From Gammaproteobacteria bacterium (GTDB lineage Bacteria; Pseudomonadota; Gammaproteobacteria; JAADGQ01), in contig WFXF01000082.1 of NCBI GenBank assembly GCA_015490755.1, forward strand, positions 1-64,000: a stretch of DNA of 64,000 nt, read 5' to 3'. Shown one piece after another: positions 61,350 to 64,000 of this stretch. The translations under genes and the position numbers were made by a program. The number at the start of each line of letters is the position of its first letter. Position 1 is the stretch's first letter. The notes below the pieces were generated by a model that ran no database searches, was not told the DNA's origin, and saw nothing but the letters and a program-made list of their open reading frames with translations.

Positions 61350-63079
61350 AATATCTAGGCATACTGCTGTCTGTTTTCATCCTTAGTGGTTGTGAATTGG
61401 GTGAAACAGCAGATAATAACGCCCTTGAAATAGTGCAGACTGATCCGATGCTCAAGATGGTTGGCGTGGGTGATGCGGTGAAGGGGCGTGTTGTTGCAGA
61501 TCAGTGTGTTGCTTGCCACGGTCTGAACGGTGTCAGGGCACGTAGTGGTTCACCTTTTATTGCAGGAATGGAGCAGGGCTACCTTGTTCGCTCGTTACTT
61601 GCATATCGAGATGGTACACGTAACCACAGCGCCATGAAGGAGGTTAGTGATACTCTCACTCCTTTACAGTTAGCCGATGTTACTGCTTATTATGCTGGTC
61701 TGGAAACCGTCTGGCGCGGTGCAGTTGTGAGCCGTAAATCACGGAATATGGTTAAGAGTAAGCGGGCACATGCTGGTGACTCTATTGCTCAGGGCTGTCG
61801 CTCCTGTCATAGCCAAACAGCCCGTTATCAAAAAGATGAAGCAATTCCTTCACTCGATGGAATGCCATTGGAATATTTCAAGCCTGCTCTTAAAAGTTAC
61901 CTGAATGGTCAGCGTAACAATGAAATTATGAAACTTTTCAAAGGGCGTTTGAGTGAGCAGGATATTTACGATATTGGAATATATTATGCTGCTCGCAAGC
62001 CAAAGAAGGCCGAACCGCCGAGTAGTGGAGATGCTGCTCGCGGTAAGTTTTCTGCTCGGGCCTGTGCTGGTTGCCATGGTTATAATGGCAATAGCCTCAA
62101 CCCACACATCCCTAATCTGGCAGGCCAGTCACAACGATACTTGATAAAGGCGATACGTGATTACCGTGACGGCAAGCGCAGTGATCTGTTAATGCGTGAG
62201 CCGGTAAAAAATCTCAGCAATACAACCATTGTTAATATTGCTGCTTACTATGCTAGGCAACAGCCTGTTTCTCCACTGCACCGGAGTAGTGCGTCCACAA
62301 CCTTTGATCCCATAACTGATGGCGCTCGTCTTGCCGCTGCTTGTAATAGTTGCCACGGTAAAAATGGAAACAGTGTTAAAGATGGTGTGCCACATCTTGC
62401 TGGAATGAATGTCAAGTACTTTACAGCTGCTACGAAAGCGTACCAGACTGGGCAACGCAGACACTCTGCCATGCAAAAAATAGTAGCCTTCTACAGTGAT
62501 ACTGACATTGAAAAGATGGCCTACTACTACGCTATACAGTCGCCCCAACAGGTTGTTAGCGGTGGCGATAGCCTTGATGAAGTAAATGAAATAGCAAACA
62601 GAGCTTGTGGTGACTGTCACGGTGAGAGGGGAGTTAGCCCTAATCCTGCTACAGTACCGAGCCTGGCAGGGCAGCAGGTTGATTATCTGATCAGCGCTAC
62701 TCACGCTTATGCTAAAGGTTTGCGCCACAATGAAAGTATGAAATTGATTGCTGAAAAGCTCAATGCAGATGAGTTAAAACAAATTGCGATCTACTTTGCT
62801 AAACAATCAGCGCCACAGGTGGATACCCAGTTACCCGATAACCCGGCCCGTATTGTCGAAGAGCGCTGTAATCGCTGTCATGGAGAGAGAGGGTACAGTA
62901 CTGAGCTTGGTGTGCCACGTTTGGCTGGACAGGTGGAGTCCTACTTAGTAGTGGCGATGAAGGAGTATCAGGAGGGGGTGCGTAAAAACACAGTCATGTA
63001 TGCTATGACGGAGACACTGAGTCTACTCGAAATAAAAGCGATTGCAGCCTATTATGCTGAGCAACAGTCAGCCCCGTAG
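61346..63079 (+). CDS. Six-CXXCH cytochrome c lipoprotein (tandem c4/c553-like domains)
   Basis: Lipobox LSGCELG; CVACHG, CRSCHS, CAGCHG, CNSCHG, CGDCHG, CNRCHG at about 95-residue intervals. Confidence 0.93.
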   Translation: MKYLGILLSVFILSGCELGETADNNALEIVQTDPMLKMVGVGDAVKGRVVADQCVACHGLNGVRARSGSPFIAGMEQGYLVRSLLAYRDGTRNHSAMKEVSDTLTPLQLADVTAYYAGLETVWRGAVVSRKSRNMVKSKRAHAGDSIAQGCRSCHSQTARYQKDEAIPSLDGMPLEYFKPALKSYLNGQRNNEIMKLFKGRLSEQDIYDIGIYYAARKPKKAEPPSSGDAARGKFSARACAGCHGYNGNSLNPHIPNLAGQSQRYLIKAIRDYRDGKRSDLLMREPVKNLSNTTIVNIAAYYARQQPVSPLHRSSASTTFDPITDGARLAAACNSCHGKNGNSVKDGVPHLAGMNVKYFTAATKAYQTGQRRHSAMQKIVAFYSDTDIEKMAYYYAIQSPQQVVSGGDSLDEVNEIANRACGDCHGERGVSPNPATVPSLAGQQVDYLISATHAYAKGLRHNESMKLIAEKLNADELKQIAIYFAKQSAPQVDTQLPDNPARIVEERCNRCHGERGYSTELGVPRLAGQVESYLVVAMKEYQEGVRKNTVMYAMTETLSLLEIKAIAAYYAEQQSAP

Positions 63080-63157
63080 GGAGATATAAACTATAAAATA
63101 CTGAGTCATAGTAAACCAATGGATTCGTTATGATTCATCACAATTGCTTTTTTCAGT

Positions 63158-64000
63158 TTAGCGGCCAGCCCAACCCCAAGAAGCAAACCATGCCCAAAGA
63201 GACCACCAGTCGGGGCGACCCACAGAGTCTCCTTCACAAGCAGCATTCGCTTCAGCGCTACCAAACACACTATTAATCTGAATATTTCCTACGTCACCGG
63301 AACCACAATCGGCAATAATATTATTGTCGCTCCATGATTCAATACTGCACTCTTCAGATCTCTCCATATTAACGATATTGGTGCCTGAATTTTCTACATT
63401 CAAATGGTTGATAAAACCACTACCATTGATAACAACTTTACCGCTGTTACAACTAATATCACTGATAATTACATCAGGCCTTATAACCAGGTTAACCATA
63501 GGACTTTTACGACTCTTTTTGACCAAATGAACATCATAACTGCTCGGAGCTAAATCTTCGGGCAGGGTGAATTCAAGTGTAGTTGGTGTTGAGGCTGTGG
63601 GTTCATACTCAAAAGATAGACCCTCTTTATTGGTTAGAACCAGTTTCGCGATTATTTCTTCATCTCCGACTATGCTGATAAATCCTGAGCCGCTGAAAAA
63701 AAGTGTTCTTGAGCCTGTCGACTGAGTTGCAGCAATGCTTCTGATATTACGTGCGTGATTTTCCTCTACTCCGATGCGATCAATAGTAGGGGTTACATTA
63801 GTTGGGGGGGCGTCGCCAAAAGCACCAATAGGTATTCCTCCTTCTACCTGCCAATTGATATGGCAGCCATTGCAGTTCATGGCGTTACCAATGTGCCCCA
63901 TAAATGGCTCTTCACTGCCGGGCGATATACCATCACCTTCTGCATCAAACTCAATAGTGTGTAGAGAGATGGCACCATGACATTTTTGACAGGCACGAAT
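63158..64000 (-). CDS. Secreted multiheme c-type cytochrome (5' end beyond window) with IPT/beta-sandwich-like region
   Basis: The frame stays open to the edge: IRACQKCHGAISLHTIEFDAEGDGISPGSEEPFMGHIGNAMNCNGCHINWQ..., giving CQKCH and CNGCH. The track ORF (to 63901) is truncated. Confidence 0.85.
   Translation of the reverse strand: MRACQKCHGAISLHTIEFDAEGDGISPGSEEPFMGHIGNAMNCNGCHINWQVEGGIPIGAFGDAPPTNVTPTIDRIGVEENHARNIRSIAATQSTGSRTLFFSGSGFISIVGDEEIIAKLVLTNKEGLSFEYEPTASTPTTLEFTLPEDLAPSSYDVHLVKKSRKSPMVNLVIRPDVIISDISCNSGKVVINGSGFINHLNVENSGTNIVNMERSEECSIESWSDNNIIADCGSGDVGNIQINSVFGSAEANAACEGDSVGRPDWWSLWAWFASWGWAGR

Noticed and set aside
62189-62728. Minus-strand ORF of 179 aa
   Set aside because: Antisense to the six-heme cytochrome CDS.

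Overview
The window looks like a gammaproteobacterial chromosome segment. Taxonomy is inferred only from gene content and operon order. Core blocks are: oxyR with a peroxiredoxin (0-1.5 kb); tsaB, pgpA, thiL, nusB, ribH, ribBA, ribE, ribD, nrdR, glyA (17-24.8 kb); phoU-pstSCAB (34.4-40 kb); csp, clpS, clpA, infA, aat, trxB, a Do-family protease, grxD, comF, bioB and bioF (40-51.1 kb). Between and after these lie less ordinary regions: (1) a Calx-beta/DUF1566 lipoprotein plus a Calx-beta-LapG-like (BTLCP) protease, the latter overlapping oxyR by ATGA; (2) a PEP-CTERM protein gene behind a well-spaced sigma-54 promoter motif, followed by an exopolysaccharide export/polymerisation locus; (3) a decayed zone with a truncated APC permease abutting a SulP-transporter remnant; (4) a caspase-like (C14) lipoprotein next to one member of an uncharacterised secreted family that has three more tandem copies at 51-55 kb; (5) a family of about 165-bp hairpin elements whose head and tips are conserved while the stems differ; (6) a 13-kb accessory region after bioF with the secreted paralogs, two FG-GAP proteins (one ending in a GlyGly-CTERM-like tail) and several c-type cytochromes, including a six-CXXCH lipoprotein. 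No rRNA, tRNA, CRISPR array, prophage or intact transposase was recognised. All family calls are by eye from the sequence and the ORF translations; no database search was run.
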